A stretch of DNA of 64,000 nucleotides from Macrotrachela quadricornifera (Eukaryota; Rotifera; Eurotatoria; Philodinida; Philodinidae): contig JAJEKB010020542.1 in NCBI GenBank assembly GCA_022393335.1, positions 1 through 64,000 of the forward strand, written 5' to 3'. Shown here one piece after another: positions 54,216 to 64,000 of the stretch. Each line of letters starts with the position of its first letter. The first letter of the stretch is position 1. Both the position numbers and the translations under genes were made by a program. The notes below the pieces were generated by a model. The model ran no database searches. It was not told where the DNA came from and saw only the letters and a list, made by a program, of their open reading frames with translations.

Positions 54216-57006
54216 TAAAACAAAATTATAATCTTAAAACAAATAATGAATTGTGTATGTTACATTTTGATTCATAAAAGCCTTTCGTTAAAAGTCTATT
54301 CTATATCATATTGATCAACCAAAATGTGTCTTAAACAGTGACATCTTGTGCAACTTTACTGTAGATTTTTTTTTAATTAGAAAGTGATTTTTCTTTTTTT
54401 GTGCTGCTTATGAACTTGTATTTAATATATCTTGTTATATATACATAAATAATATCTGTATATGTCATATAGATGGGGGACAACGATGATTTATATCATT
54501 AAGTGGCGTAGATTGTCATTCTCTCTTTTCTTTTTCTTTTTGCTTTAAGTTTATTGAATATTTTTTTTATTTTGAGTATGCGATTAATTTACACTTAAAA
54601 TGAAGAAATTAAAAGATAAACTTACATTTCCTTCTTTTTTAATTTATTATATTCTTTTTTTCGTTTGATTTAATGTACTATTTTTCATTTGTGTTTGTCT
54701 TTTTATTCTTCGTTTCCTTTTTCAAATGTTATTTGGTGGAATGAAAAAAAAAAATTTTACGTACAACGATGAGTTTATATTATGGGTAACCTTATGAATA
54801 AGAAAAATTCTAAATAAAAAAAAATGCTCTTCGATGTATGTTTAAAAATATATGCTAGATGAACTACCACTGAACTTATTGTCGGAAACAGTATTTATAA
54901 AGTACACTTTGTTTAGATGTAAAATTTAAAAAAATGATAATTAATTGTGGATTGAAATATTTGATTTTTATTCGAGATCTAAACATTAAATTTTTCATTA
55001 GAAATATAGTAGATTGTAAAAGACATTGAAAAATCTTGATTTTTCGATTTCTACGCCTATATAAGTTCGATTATATCTGTAGATATTATTTTCTATTCTC
55101 TATCTCAAAGATTTATTTTTCATTCCGAATAATCATAGATTTATTTATTATGAATCTTAAATTGATTTGTGTGCTCGTGATAGCTGCAAAAGAAATTAAC
55201 TATTTTTCGCTATAATAAAAAATTATCGATTCTGTCTTGATAAAAATGCATGTCATCAACATAATAATGTATTTAATATGTGCTCTAGACGAACAATACT
55301 TTTACATTTTTTATTCTTTTTTTAATTCTTGCTCTAAACGAATCATAAAGGTTCGGTTATAAAAACTATGTAAAACAAATTAATAATTCTATAATTTTTT
55401 GGTTAATCTGTATGAATCTGTAAATATTAACTAGATTGAATAATTTCTTTTCAATATTATGAAAAATTTGCAATAAAATTAAAGTCATATTATTCTTATC
55501 ACTTACGTGAATCGATTTAACAGTTAATATATAACCACATAAATGAGTATAAAATTCTGATATCATACAGCCTACGATATTTATCTTGTACTGTTTGAAA
55601 AACTTGAATTCGTCAAAATCTTCTAAATATTTCTGATAAACAATAATGGATTTAGAAATAGCTTTTTTTCTATTGTTTTCTATATCCAATTATTTTTATT
55701 AAATTTAACAAATCTTTTGATCTATCAATGTTAACAAAATAATTCATTCTCTTTTTTTTCCATTCTTCTCTTATCCGTACGTGAACATATGCACGCATCA
55801 TCTTCTTCTCTTTCATCTCTTCATTGGTAATCATAAGTAGTGAATCTTTTTCAATTAAGAATGAACACATTGTCGAATTTATGTACGTGTTTTGTAACAG
55901 TCGAACAGAACAAGAGCTACTTAGAATAGATAATACTCTACTCTAAAAGAATACACATTAAAAACAGTTCAAAGTGATATAAGCTACAATGCATCAACAA
56001 GTGAGGTATGTGTTGAAAAATGGGTATGACCGTTTTTTCATATATTCGACATTATAGAATCTATGACATTTTGATATGTAATGTAAGATCTTTTAATGAT
56101 GTAATAGGCAATATTTGATCTAATTGAACTCGCTGATGCAGTTTTTACAGGTTTCAATTTGATATAAAATACTAAGTGAAATCATTTGACCATATCCAAA
56201 CTGAACAATAACTATTTATTTTAAAAAAACAATTATATAGAAATCGGGAAGATTCAGCCGACTTACTTAAGATGATATATTTTAACTAGTTTTGGAATGT
56301 ATTTAAGAAGCTAAAAAATATTCAACAACATATGAGTCATCTGGATAATTAATATCTGAATTAGCTATTATATTCCTATAGGATCCGACTTTCAGATTGA
56401 TCGTCCTGGAAACTTTGCTAACGTTTAAAAACTTACACCGTTCAATCGATTTTTTATCCAATACAACCAAAATTAATCCAAAAACTAAAATTTCACCGAT
56501 TGTTCCGATTATTTTGAACTAGAGTCGGTTAAAAATTAAGTCCGTACTAAATGATAATCGAAAATAATCAACGATACTTTAGTTTGTTAGCTTATTTTTG
56601 ACTATAATCGATTAAAAATTGATGAAACAATATATAATTTTAATCCACTTTTTCATCGAGTTTTTTTTTCAATGAGTACTTATTGAAATTTTTAATTAAT
56701 ATTTAGTTTATATATATCCCTTTCATACTTTTCTATTGACATAATAAATATAGTTTGTTTATTGACATGGATGCATTTTATTTATTAAATATAGTCTTGT
56801 ATATATTGTGTTTATTATTGTATTTGAGTCTAGATGTCAAAGAATGTTTTGGTTTGAAATGAATATACTAGCACTAAATATCTTATATGCTTGTTTTAAA
56901 TAAAAGTCTCGACCAGTAAATAGTAGAAGAGATATGGAAGATAAGAAAATGCCTTTATATAAATGGTGATTATTTCTTATGTTTAGATCACATTTTGATA
57001 GTGATA
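54216..57006. other. AT-rich intergenic region
   Basis: This is the 3' flank of HIP1 (polyadenylation signals AATAAA overlap its stop) and 2.7 kb of AT-rich sequence. Two partly overlapping minus frames near 55366-55870 resemble no known protein and do not join in frame. No transposon or RNA gene recognised. Confidence 0.45.
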
Positions 57007-58718
57007 ATGTTTCTATCAACTTTGTATTTATTTGCAATATTTTTATTTTTCTCCTGTTCAATCAGTATTGCATATGATGTTGTGATTTATGGAGCTACTC
57101 CTGGTGGTATTGCTGCAGCAATTACGGCCGCTCGAATATCAACTTCGTTTTCAATTATTATTATTGAACCAACACCTTACATTGGTGGTATGTCAACAGC
57201 CGGTGGCATTGGTTTACGAGATCTCGGTTTAGAAGTTACCAGTGAGTTAGTTATTAAAATCTTTTTGTGGTTCAATCTATTTTTATTTGCTTACTTGTAG
57301 TCACGGGTTCTGTTGCACAAGAATGGGTGCATAATAACTATAAATATTACAAAAGTGTATCAAATCCTATTTATCAACCTGATATGAATGTGAGTCATCA
57401 AAGTTTCCTTGATTTGCTTTCTATGCATCCAAATATTCAACTAATCACTGGAACAGGACCATTAATCGGTGAAAGTGTAATGATGCATGGTACACGTATT
57501 ATTCAAGTAACTACAGCGAATGATCGACGTACGTGGCAAGCATCTGTATGGATTGATGCTAGTTATGAAGGTGATCTTGTTCGCTTTTCAGGTGCTTCGT
57601 ATACATGGGGTAGAGAATCGCGTGATCAATATAATGAATCATATGCTGGCGTACAGCCTTATACAACGTTTGCTAACTTTATACCTAATTATCCCGTCAA
57701 TGCAACCTTTGACAATGGAACATTAGCACCATATGTCTCACATGATAAACTAGGGCCTGTAGGTTCTGCTGATTTAAACATGATGGGATATTCATATCGT
57801 TTATGTATAACACCAACAAAGGCAAAACAAGCACCATTTGTTAAACCAAAAAATTATGATCCAAATAATTTTATTATTTTGCAACGATATATAGATTCAT
57901 TGATGGCTTCAGGACAATATCCATCAGGACCTCCTTTGGGCAAACTTGTAGACATATTTATTTATCGAGGTTATCCATTCGGAGATAAATTTGATATGTG
58001 TGATAGTTTTGGAAGTGCTTTTACAAGTGATGCAATTAATTTAAATCGAAATTATGTTAATGGTACAACTGAAGATCGACTTCGTATTGCACAAATTGTA
58101 TCAGATTATGTACTTGGAATGCTTTGGTATATTCTTACTTCCCCACTTGTTCCCGAATCAACACGAAATTCATTACAACAATATGGTTTGTGCAATGATC
58201 AATGGCCAGAAAATCAACATATACCACCACAACTTTACGTTCGTGAAGGACTTCGTTTAGTAAATGAAAATGTTTTTACACAAAATCATGTCGTAAGTGG
58301 TTTATGTCGTAATGATTCAATAGCATTAGGTAGTTGGGGTCATGATATACATGTTGTTACTCGAACAGCAAATGGATCTTACGTTAATAATGAAGGAGCA
58401 ATGTATAAATCAATTGCTCATGTAAATGGTTCTAAAAGTGGACCAGCTTTTGAAATACCTTATTCAATTTTACTACCAAAAAGAAATGAAGTTACAAATT
58501 TACTTGTTCCTGTATGCCATGCAGCATCTCATGTTGCTTATGCAGCTACTCGTGTTGAACCTCATTTTATGTTATTAGGTGGTGCTGCTGGATATGCAGC
58601 TGCTTATTCTATATTAAATGGTAATATCGATGTACAAACAGTGAATATTAGTCATATACAAGAAACATTAATACGAGATGGAGTACTTTTACATTATCCA
58701 CAAGGACATTGTGATTGA
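57007..58718 (+). CDS. Secreted FAD-dependent oxidoreductase, bacterial/fungal type
   Basis: This protein belongs to the FAD_oxidored-type family of large single-domain flavoproteins. After a signal peptide (MFLSTLYLFAIFLFFSCSIS) comes the dinucleotide-binding strand YDVVIYGATPGGIAAAITAA (GxxxGG), then GGMSTAGGIGLRDLG. Later blocks include RRTWQASVWIDASYEGDLVR, SYTWGRESRDQY, GYSYRLCITPTKAKQ, VREGLRLVNENVFTQNH, and the C-terminal flavin-contact region MLLGGAAGYAAAYSI. Two exons (57007-57241 and 57301-58718) give about 550 aa with several N-glycosylation sequons, as expected for a secretory-pathway protein. The start is the Met preceding the signal peptide. This family is common in bacteria and fungi and rare in animals, so acquisition is plausible. 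Substrate unknown. Confidence 0.82.
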
Positions 58719-58821
58719 TAAATTATTAAATATGTTCATAAAATTTTGCTTGCAAGGTATATTTATATAAAAATGTGAATCTTTGTTTTGTTTGGTAGTT
58801 ATTTTTTTTTGTTGAGTATTA

Positions 58822-59799
58822 TTAATATTTATTAATATATTTTAGTTCGTTAATAAACATATAACGACTTGCAATTAAATATATATATCTGTCCCACCCA
58901 TATTGACTTTTATGACTTGCAAAAGCAATTCGAGATGCCATATAATCATTAGGTGTATTAATAAGTAGCATATCTGATAGATTTGGTGATGAAATTAAAT
59001 TAAATGGAACTAAATATGATAATAATAAATGTAAAAGATATGGAACATATGATATAAATATCAGATAAAAATCCAATAATGATGAATATTTACGAAGAAC
59101 AGACACAGATTTTAATTCATAAGACATTTTAATCATTGTATTATTTTTATTTTTTGTTAATAGACGAACTGCCGTAGCAATTGCTCTATGATTAATATGA
59201 TTTGATACACCTTTATTATCAAAAGAGACAAGTATATCAATAGACCATTTATTAATATAGTCATTTATAACAGGAATTAATTGTTGTTCTGGCCACCAAA
59301 TTTTTGGATTATCTTGTATATCAGATAAATCTAATGATATACAACGTTCTTTTGGAATATTTAATATTTGACATGAACCATATAATTCCATACTACGTAT
59401 TTGACCTAATCCAGCATAATTTCCTCGTGAAAAAACTAATAAACTTATATTAATATGATATTGTTTTTTTAAAACATGTAATGTTGGTGAAAAAAATAAA
59501 CATTCATCATCAGGATGAGCAACAATTAAAAGAAGACGATAATGATTTTGTTGATATTTTACTGGGATAAATATTTGATTATTTGATAAAATGAAGAAGA
59601 ATATATAAAGTATAAATGGTACAAAAATAAAATTTATCATAATAAATAATAATCTATGTGTATATATCCAATTATATAATCGAATAATAGATCGAATATT
59701 TAATAATCCATATGAATGTTTATATGTATAAATATTTGAAATCAGTGCTTTACCAATTGCATGTAATTGATTATTTAAACGTTTTCGTAACATATTCAT
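58822..59799 (-). CDS. PIGL: N-acetylglucosaminyl-phosphatidylinositol de-N-acetylase
   Basis: PIG-L catalyses the second step of GPI-anchor synthesis at the ER: removal of acetate from GlcNAc-PI. The LmbE-like zinc domain is clear: LLLIVAHPDDECLFFSPTL (AHPDDE metal motif), LVFSRGNYAGLGQIRSMELY, LDLSDIQDNPKIWW, DILVSFDNKGVSNHINHRAI (HxxH metal ligands). An N-terminal transmembrane anchor (LLFIMINFIFVPFILYIFFF) precedes it. The frame is intronless, 325 aa; human PIG-L is about 250. The extra N-terminal ~45 residues might be partly untranslated. The ATG lies eight bases after a T9-GTAG acceptor. A second hydrophobic stretch (YLIFISYVPYLLHLLLSYL) follows the core. It is 112 bp downstream of the glycosyltransferase on the same strand. 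Confidence 0.9.
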   Translation of the reverse strand: MNMLRKRLNNQLHAIGKALISNIYTYKHSYGLLNIRSIIRLYNWIYTHRLLFIMINFIFVPFILYIFFFILSNNQIFIPVKYQQNHYRLLLIVAHPDDECLFFSPTLHVLKKQYHINISLLVFSRGNYAGLGQIRSMELYGSCQILNIPKERCISLDLSDIQDNPKIWWPEQQLIPVINDYINKWSIDILVSFDNKGVSNHINHRAIATAVRLLTKNKNNTMIKMSYELKSVSVLRKYSSLLDFYLIFISYVPYLLHLLLSYLVPFNLISSPNLSDMLLINTPNDYMASRIAFASHKSQYGWDRYIYLIASRYMFINELKYINKY

Positions 59800-59911
59800 T
59801 GTCTAATCTACAAAAAAAAATGTTTTTTTTAGATGTTTAATTAATAATGATAGAAAACAACATGAAACTATTAAAAACGAATGAAATACATTGTTTTGAT
59901 AATCTAAAATA

Positions 59912-60937
59912 TTATTTTAAAATGCAAGAAATGTGTCTATTTATTTTCTTGGTTCTTCGATAAAGTAACAGCAAAATAAAAATAATGATAATAAACAAAA
60001 TAATTAAAACAAAACCTTGATGATGGAAGAATATTTTTAAAAAATTGTCAGCTGCTTTAATAAATAATGCATCATTGGAATGCCAACTACTACTACCATA
60101 ATGATGAAACAATGGTGTTGATATATGACCACTTAAACGATGTTGTTTATAGTCTAAGAGTTTTAGTCGATATCGATCATTATACCGTGAATATTGTGCT
60201 GATATATACATACAACCAGTTGAAAACATAACTGTAGTATAAGGTAAAATAAAATTACGATTAAATAAAGGTAATTGATCAACAAGAACTTTAAAAAATG
60301 GATGACGAGCTGATACCATAAGAAAACCATTTGATATTCCAACAGGATAAGCAGCTGGAGAAATAAATTCAAAACGGCGAAGTGGTCCTAATGAACGACG
60401 ACAATATAGATCCAGATCAAGAAAAATTCCACCATAATGATAAAGAACTAAATAACGTAAACTATCAGCACGTTGTATTGGATACGGATAGCTTTTCCAT
60501 GTTTCAAAAAACCATGGATATTGTTCTAGAATAAATTTCTTAGCTGATGAATCATTCCAAAATTTATATTCATAATTTGAATGCCATCGTAAACAAGCTT
60601 TTCGTGCAGTTATCCATGTTGGACGTTCATTTAAATTGATATTACCAATAAGAATATGATGCAATATTGCTGGTACTATATCGGTATAATTTGGTTTAGC
60701 TGATGTTTGCTCCAATGGATAACTAGACATTGTTGTATCAAAATTATCCTTAGAATTTATCACTCCAGATGAGAATCGGTAGAAAGTTAGATATGTTTGA
60801 ATAATATAATATAGTGTCAAAATATTATAACGAAAGGCAAATACAAGTAGAATGAAAAAGAATGTCACTAATAATATACGAGTATGCGTCGATTTGATAA
60901 TGGTTGAAAGTTTGTATAAACATGTTTTTAAATACAT
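59912..60937 (-). CDS. DXD glycosyltransferase, MIPC synthase/OCH1-like
   Basis: This is a Gly_transf_sug (GT32-like) glycosyltransferase. An N-terminal signal anchor (ILLVTFFFILLVFAFRY) is followed by the catalytic domain: VPAILHHILIG, RKACLRWHSNYEYKFWND, then PIQRADSLRYLVLYHYGGIF with LDLDLYCRRSL (the DXD motif as D-L-D), GISNGFLMVSARHPFFK and HHYGSSSWHSNDALF. A C-terminal hydrophobic segment (FVLIILFIIIIFILLLLY) forms a second membrane anchor. The YPYPIQRADxxRY-YHYGG arrangement is typical of fungal SUR1/CSH1-type inositol-phosphoceramide mannosyltransferases. Intronless, 341 aa. It is upstream of PIG-L on the same strand. The precise donor and acceptor cannot be known; fungal-type ancestry is an inference. 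Confidence 0.78.
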   Translation of the reverse strand: MYLKTCLYKLSTIIKSTHTRILLVTFFFILLVFAFRYNILTLYYIIQTYLTFYRFSSGVINSKDNFDTTMSSYPLEQTSAKPNYTDIVPAILHHILIGNINLNERPTWITARKACLRWHSNYEYKFWNDSSAKKFILEQYPWFFETWKSYPYPIQRADSLRYLVLYHYGGIFLDLDLYCRRSLGPLRRFEFISPAAYPVGISNGFLMVSARHPFFKVLVDQLPLFNRNFILPYTTVMFSTGCMYISAQYSRYNDRYRLKLLDYKQHRLSGHISTPLFHHYGSSSWHSNDALFIKAADNFLKIFFHHQGFVLIILFIIIIFILLLLYRRTKKINRHISCILK

Positions 60938-61620
60938 TAGACTATATAATCTAGTTTAAATAAATATTTAGAATGTGAATTATAATATGGATCGTTTCTA
61001 AATATACATTTCCAGGCAAATATTTTTCATCCCTCTTTACTAATGTGCTATCATACATTGCATTAAATTTATTATTGAGATAAGATAAGATATAAAAGTT
61101 TTACTGGAATAAAACTTTTATATCTCATCTTCTCTCTAAAAAAAGGAGTTTTGCAGAACCCTTTGAAAAGGTTCTGTGGATTTCTAAAAAACTCCAAATG
61201 TGTCCAAAGTCTCGAACAGAATCTTTTTTTAGATTCTGTAGAGTAAAAAAAGTTCCGTGAGAAAATACGAAACCTTGAAGGTTCTGTACAAAATCATTAG
61301 GTCTCAATATGGAACCATTAGGATTTCTCACGAAACGTTAATGGCTTTGTACAAAATCTTTTTTCGCTCTACATAACTTAAAAAAAGGTTCTGTCGAATT
61401 TTTTATCGTTTTTTTTGAGACTTTGAGAGTTGTCCAAACAAGAATTTTAATGCGAAGTATAGTGCTACAGAAATAAAGAGAGAGAGAGGAAAGAATTTTG
61501 TTCAGGAATGTATGTGTATATTTGAAAATACAATATTTTCATGTAGAACTATTGTTTAATTGATGTGAAAATGATCTCTGTATCAATGTATATTACGGTT
61601 TGTGTTCTCACATTTGATCG
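60938..61620. repeat. Repeat-rich non-coding region
   Basis: This holds the upstream flank of the glycosyltransferase, then a strong hairpin (61084-61129), then an area (61135-61400) where GGTTCTGT and its complement CAGAAC recur five or six times with ACAAAATC companions. An open frame on minus at 61125-61331 is a by-product of these repeats. No gene recognised. Confidence 0.6.
61084..61129. repeat. 20-bp-arm hairpin
   Basis: Arms 61084-61103 and 61110-61129 pair at 19 of 20 positions, with a six-base CTGGAA loop. It might be a transposon end, a transcribed stem-loop or a cruciform former. Confidence 0.85.
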
Positions 61621-62765
61621 AATAATAGTCTACCAGAGATGGTACTTTTATTTTCTTTCAAAAAAGAAAGGAAAGGAATGTCGAAAAAGCTTTTTTTTAT
61701 TTCTCGTGTTCGACAAGAGAGAACTATCTCTTCTACGCTGTTCTAACGAAAAAAAAATCAAAGTAGTCAAGAAGAAAGATGAAAGAAAATAAAAGAAAGT
61801 AAAAAAAAACGGTAGGAGAACACAGATGAAAGTGAAAAGAAAATAAAAAGAAAATTGAATCATTTGTGTTATTTTCAAAAACGACGAAATATTCGGAATC
61901 AGTATTATATTCTGCATAAGATTAAGTTTTCGAAGTCCATCCAAGGTTAGTTACCATAACTTTTCAGAACTTATCTAGAAGCGATTCCTATATCTTTTCA
62001 AAATCTATCTGGGAATGATCTTCATAACTCCTTAAAGCCTATATAGGACTAGTCCCTATAACTTCTGACGTAGAGAAGTACTAATATCAATACAACATTG
62101 GTAGTTTGTCAAGAAAAACTAAGTTCAAAAACTGTGAGAAACCAACTATAGATCCAGATTTCTCGATACTAAGAACTTTTGATAGAAGATTATAAGAAAA
62201 TCGTTATTTTCGACAAATAGCCTGTTCTGGACGAAAGAGCCAAGCATCTAAAATTAGTTACTCCAAATTTTCAAATTTGATTTTACTTGCTAAACTATTC
62301 ATACTGTATTGATATTGGTGCATTTCTATCCCAAAAAGTGTTAGGAATCAACTTTACACGGTTTCAGGAAAGCTATAGGAATCACTTCTATAGCTAGATT
62401 CTGAAAAGTTATGGGAACCAACACCAAATAGGCCCTGAAAACTTAATTATATGCAGAATTTAATGTTGATTCCGAATATTTCGTCTTTTTCGAAAACAAA
62501 ACAACTAATTCAATTTTCTTTTTATTTTCTTTTCATTTTCATCTGTTTTCTTTTACTTGCCTTTTGACGTCTTTGATTTTTTTTCTCATTAAAACAATAT
62601 GAAAGAGTTAGTTCTCTCTTTTTGAACACGAAAAACAAAAAGGAAAATTTTGCTAACTCTTCTTTACTTTCTTTTTTCGGAAAGGAAAGTTGAATGTTCA
62701 ATAATTTTTCTTTCTGAAAATAAAAAGAAAGTGAAAGTCCCACTTCTATAGTCTACTTATTTTTC
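61621..62765. mobile_element. Large imperfect inverted repeat (foldback-like element)
   Basis: Left arm about 61621-62105 and right arm about 62294-62765 are reverse complements of each other with small gaps, separated by a spacer of about 190 bases. Matching landmarks: CGACGAAATATTCGGAATCA (left, 61883) and its complement (right, about 62466-62487); AAAAGAAAATAAAAAGAAAA next to AATTGAAT; CGTGTTC near GAGAGAACTA; CATAACTTTTCAGAA; and AATATCAATACA at the inner ends. The inner half of each arm carries degenerate direct repeats of about 35-40 bases (CCTATAACTTTTCAGAATCT type). No transposase frame is present. It resembles a non-autonomous long-TIR element or a tandem-inverted duplication. The precise outer ends and any target duplication were not found. 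Confidence 0.75.
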
Positions 62766-64000
62766 ATATAGAATACATCGTATACTGTAAATACTTTCTT
62801 TTCAATATATATTATTTTTTTCTCTAAAAGAGTAATAAAAAGAGTATTTCATGTAAAATATAATGATGATGTTAACAAAAAAAAAGAATAATCGTTTTGT
62901 CTATCTCTCACAACAAGAGAAGTATATATATATATAGGCGTTATTCATCCGTCACCCACGATCTGTTTTTTCTGCGTAGCTGTTTTCTCAAGGCAGTGTT
63001 CTATTTAAGTTTTTCCTTCCGGGAGAAAAAAAACGAGTGAAGATCTATTTTGGGAAAGCAATCTTGGAAAAGACATCTTCTTTCAGGCCTCCACGACAAT
63101 GGATAAAACACTATCATTGTTTACTCGAGCAGTCTCATCATATCTCAGTTTTATTTTTTTATACATCAAGAAAATCATACATGTATGCACTGAATATATG
63201 ACACGCTTATGATCAGGATGGGACAGTTGAAGAATTTCTCCTCACCGAAATTTTTCTTGCTTTCTACCTTTTTTCTATTAATTTTCTTTTACGACCAACT
63301 TGCTATTTTTATCATTTGGGAATCGAATGTACTAGGCGAAACAGAAAGTTTTGTCTCTAAGGGTATTACTTCATTTTCTATGTTTCTCTATAATATAGAA
63401 TAACGATAACACTAATCTTTATATTTATAAATTAAAGATAAAGATAATCTTTATATATTTATAAAATAAGGATAAAGATAAAGAAATTAAAAAATCATTA
63501 TTCTTTAAAGGATAAAGATGACAATGATCTTTATATTTATAAAATAAAGGAAGTTTTTTTTTCTGTGATAGATAAATAAGTAGGTATCTACTGTAATAAC
63601 AGGATATATTGATCAGAATTTTTTCTCATCAATAACAACCTTTCGGTTTGAAATATTGTTACAAAATTGGGAGAAAAAATCTTGTGTATATTCCTTTTTG
63701 CACTTCTAATGTTAGTATTTTTTAATGAGTCACCTATAAGTGATACAATAATAGCTTTTGATAAAAAGAAGTTTTCATTATTATTTATTTTATAAATATA
63801 AAGTGACATCCCTATTTCTCTTCAGTTTTTTAAAAAGAATTAGCTATTGAATATTACACAAAAATGATACTCTCAATATTACAAAGCGAACTACCTGTTA
63901 TCTTATCAAGAGACATAATTGATCGAGCAGGTCGAAGAAACTGAACAAGATCGAAAGAGAAATAAGCCAAGTTTTAAAAAAAGTAAATTGTACTCAAAAA
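62766..64000. other. AT-rich right end of window
   Basis: A (TA)n run lies at 62923-62936. Open frames at 63209-63403 on plus and a 37-codon frame from about 63100 are not recognisable. A degenerate tandem/inverted repeat is described separately at 63411-63549. No gene was identified. Confidence 0.45.
63411..63549. repeat. Degenerate tandem repeat with internal palindromes
   Basis: The unit AATCTTTATATTTATAAAAT followed by AAGGATAAAGAT recurs about three times with drift. AATCTTTAT and ATAAAGATA halves make it self-complementary, so it can also form hairpins. Confidence 0.7.

Noticed and set aside
55366..55870. Two minus-strand frames that overlap and could form one gene
   Set aside because: They are out of frame with each other without good splice sites, and the content is Ile/Lys/Asn-rich as expected by chance.
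61125..61331. 68-codon minus frame
   Set aside because: It lies across the GGTTCTGT repeat field; repeated residues follow the DNA repeats.

Overview
The window is nuclear DNA from a small metazoan, strongly AT-rich. Most introns are short (about 45-80 nt, GT..AG) and most intergenic spacers are also short. The gene set (axonemal dynein light intermediate chain, Wnt, metabotropic glutamate receptor, 5-HT2-like receptor, claudin-like protein, tetraspanin, HIP1/talin-like adaptor) is animal. DNALI1 implies motile cilia, which argues against nematodes. Several intron-containing or signal-peptide-bearing genes resemble bacterial or fungal families, and many start codons sit directly behind a pyrimidine-AG acceptor, as expected with spliced-leader trans-splicing. 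Together these suggest a rotifer, most likely a bdelloid. This assignment is inference; no diagnostic marker is present.

Layout. 0.8-10.5 kb is a dense housekeeping cluster: a neuronal calcium sensor (-), neuferricin/CYB5D2 (+), then NAA20, AGPS and LYRM2 in tandem on minus, an unrecognised 197-aa gene (+), then EMC7 and NDUFAF8 in tandem on minus, practically overlapping. 11.9-16.7 kb is a class C GPCR (mGluR). 19.0-20.2 kb is a divergent Wnt. 21.4-23.3 kb is an intronless 641-aa protein of unknown function, and 23.7-25.0 kb a single-pass membrane orphan. 25.1-28.1 kb holds a divergent pair of bacterial/fungal-type genes: a Gfo/Idh/MocA oxidoreductase and a six-hairpin-glycosidase-like protein. 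28.8-34.8 kb: RAMAC, DNALI1, Asterix (WDR83OS) and a claudin-like protein. 36.7-37.5 kb: a tetraspanin. 38.8-42.4 kb: a 5-HT2-like amine receptor with a very long third intracellular loop. 46.3-54.2 kb: a HIP1/HIP1R/Sla2 protein with about 30 exons. 57.0-60.9 kb: a secreted FAD oxidoreductase, PIG-L and a fungal-type DXD glycosyltransferase. 61-64 kb is gene-poor and repeat-rich, with a ~1.15 kb inverted repeat.

Themes. Two ER membrane-protein biogenesis factors (EMC7, Asterix), mitochondrial small factors (LYRM2, NDUFAF8), ether-lipid synthesis (AGPS, with a C-terminal PTS1 instead of an N-terminal PTS2) and inositol-lipid glycosylation (PIG-L beside an MIPC-synthase-like transferase) are recognisable. 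The strongest system-level signals are tandem minus-strand clusters that look polycistronic, the candidate horizontally acquired genes, and the large hairpin at 61.6-62.8 kb. Multi-exon genes are given as one span from start codon to stop codon; exon joins were worked out by hand from GT/AG sites and reading frame.
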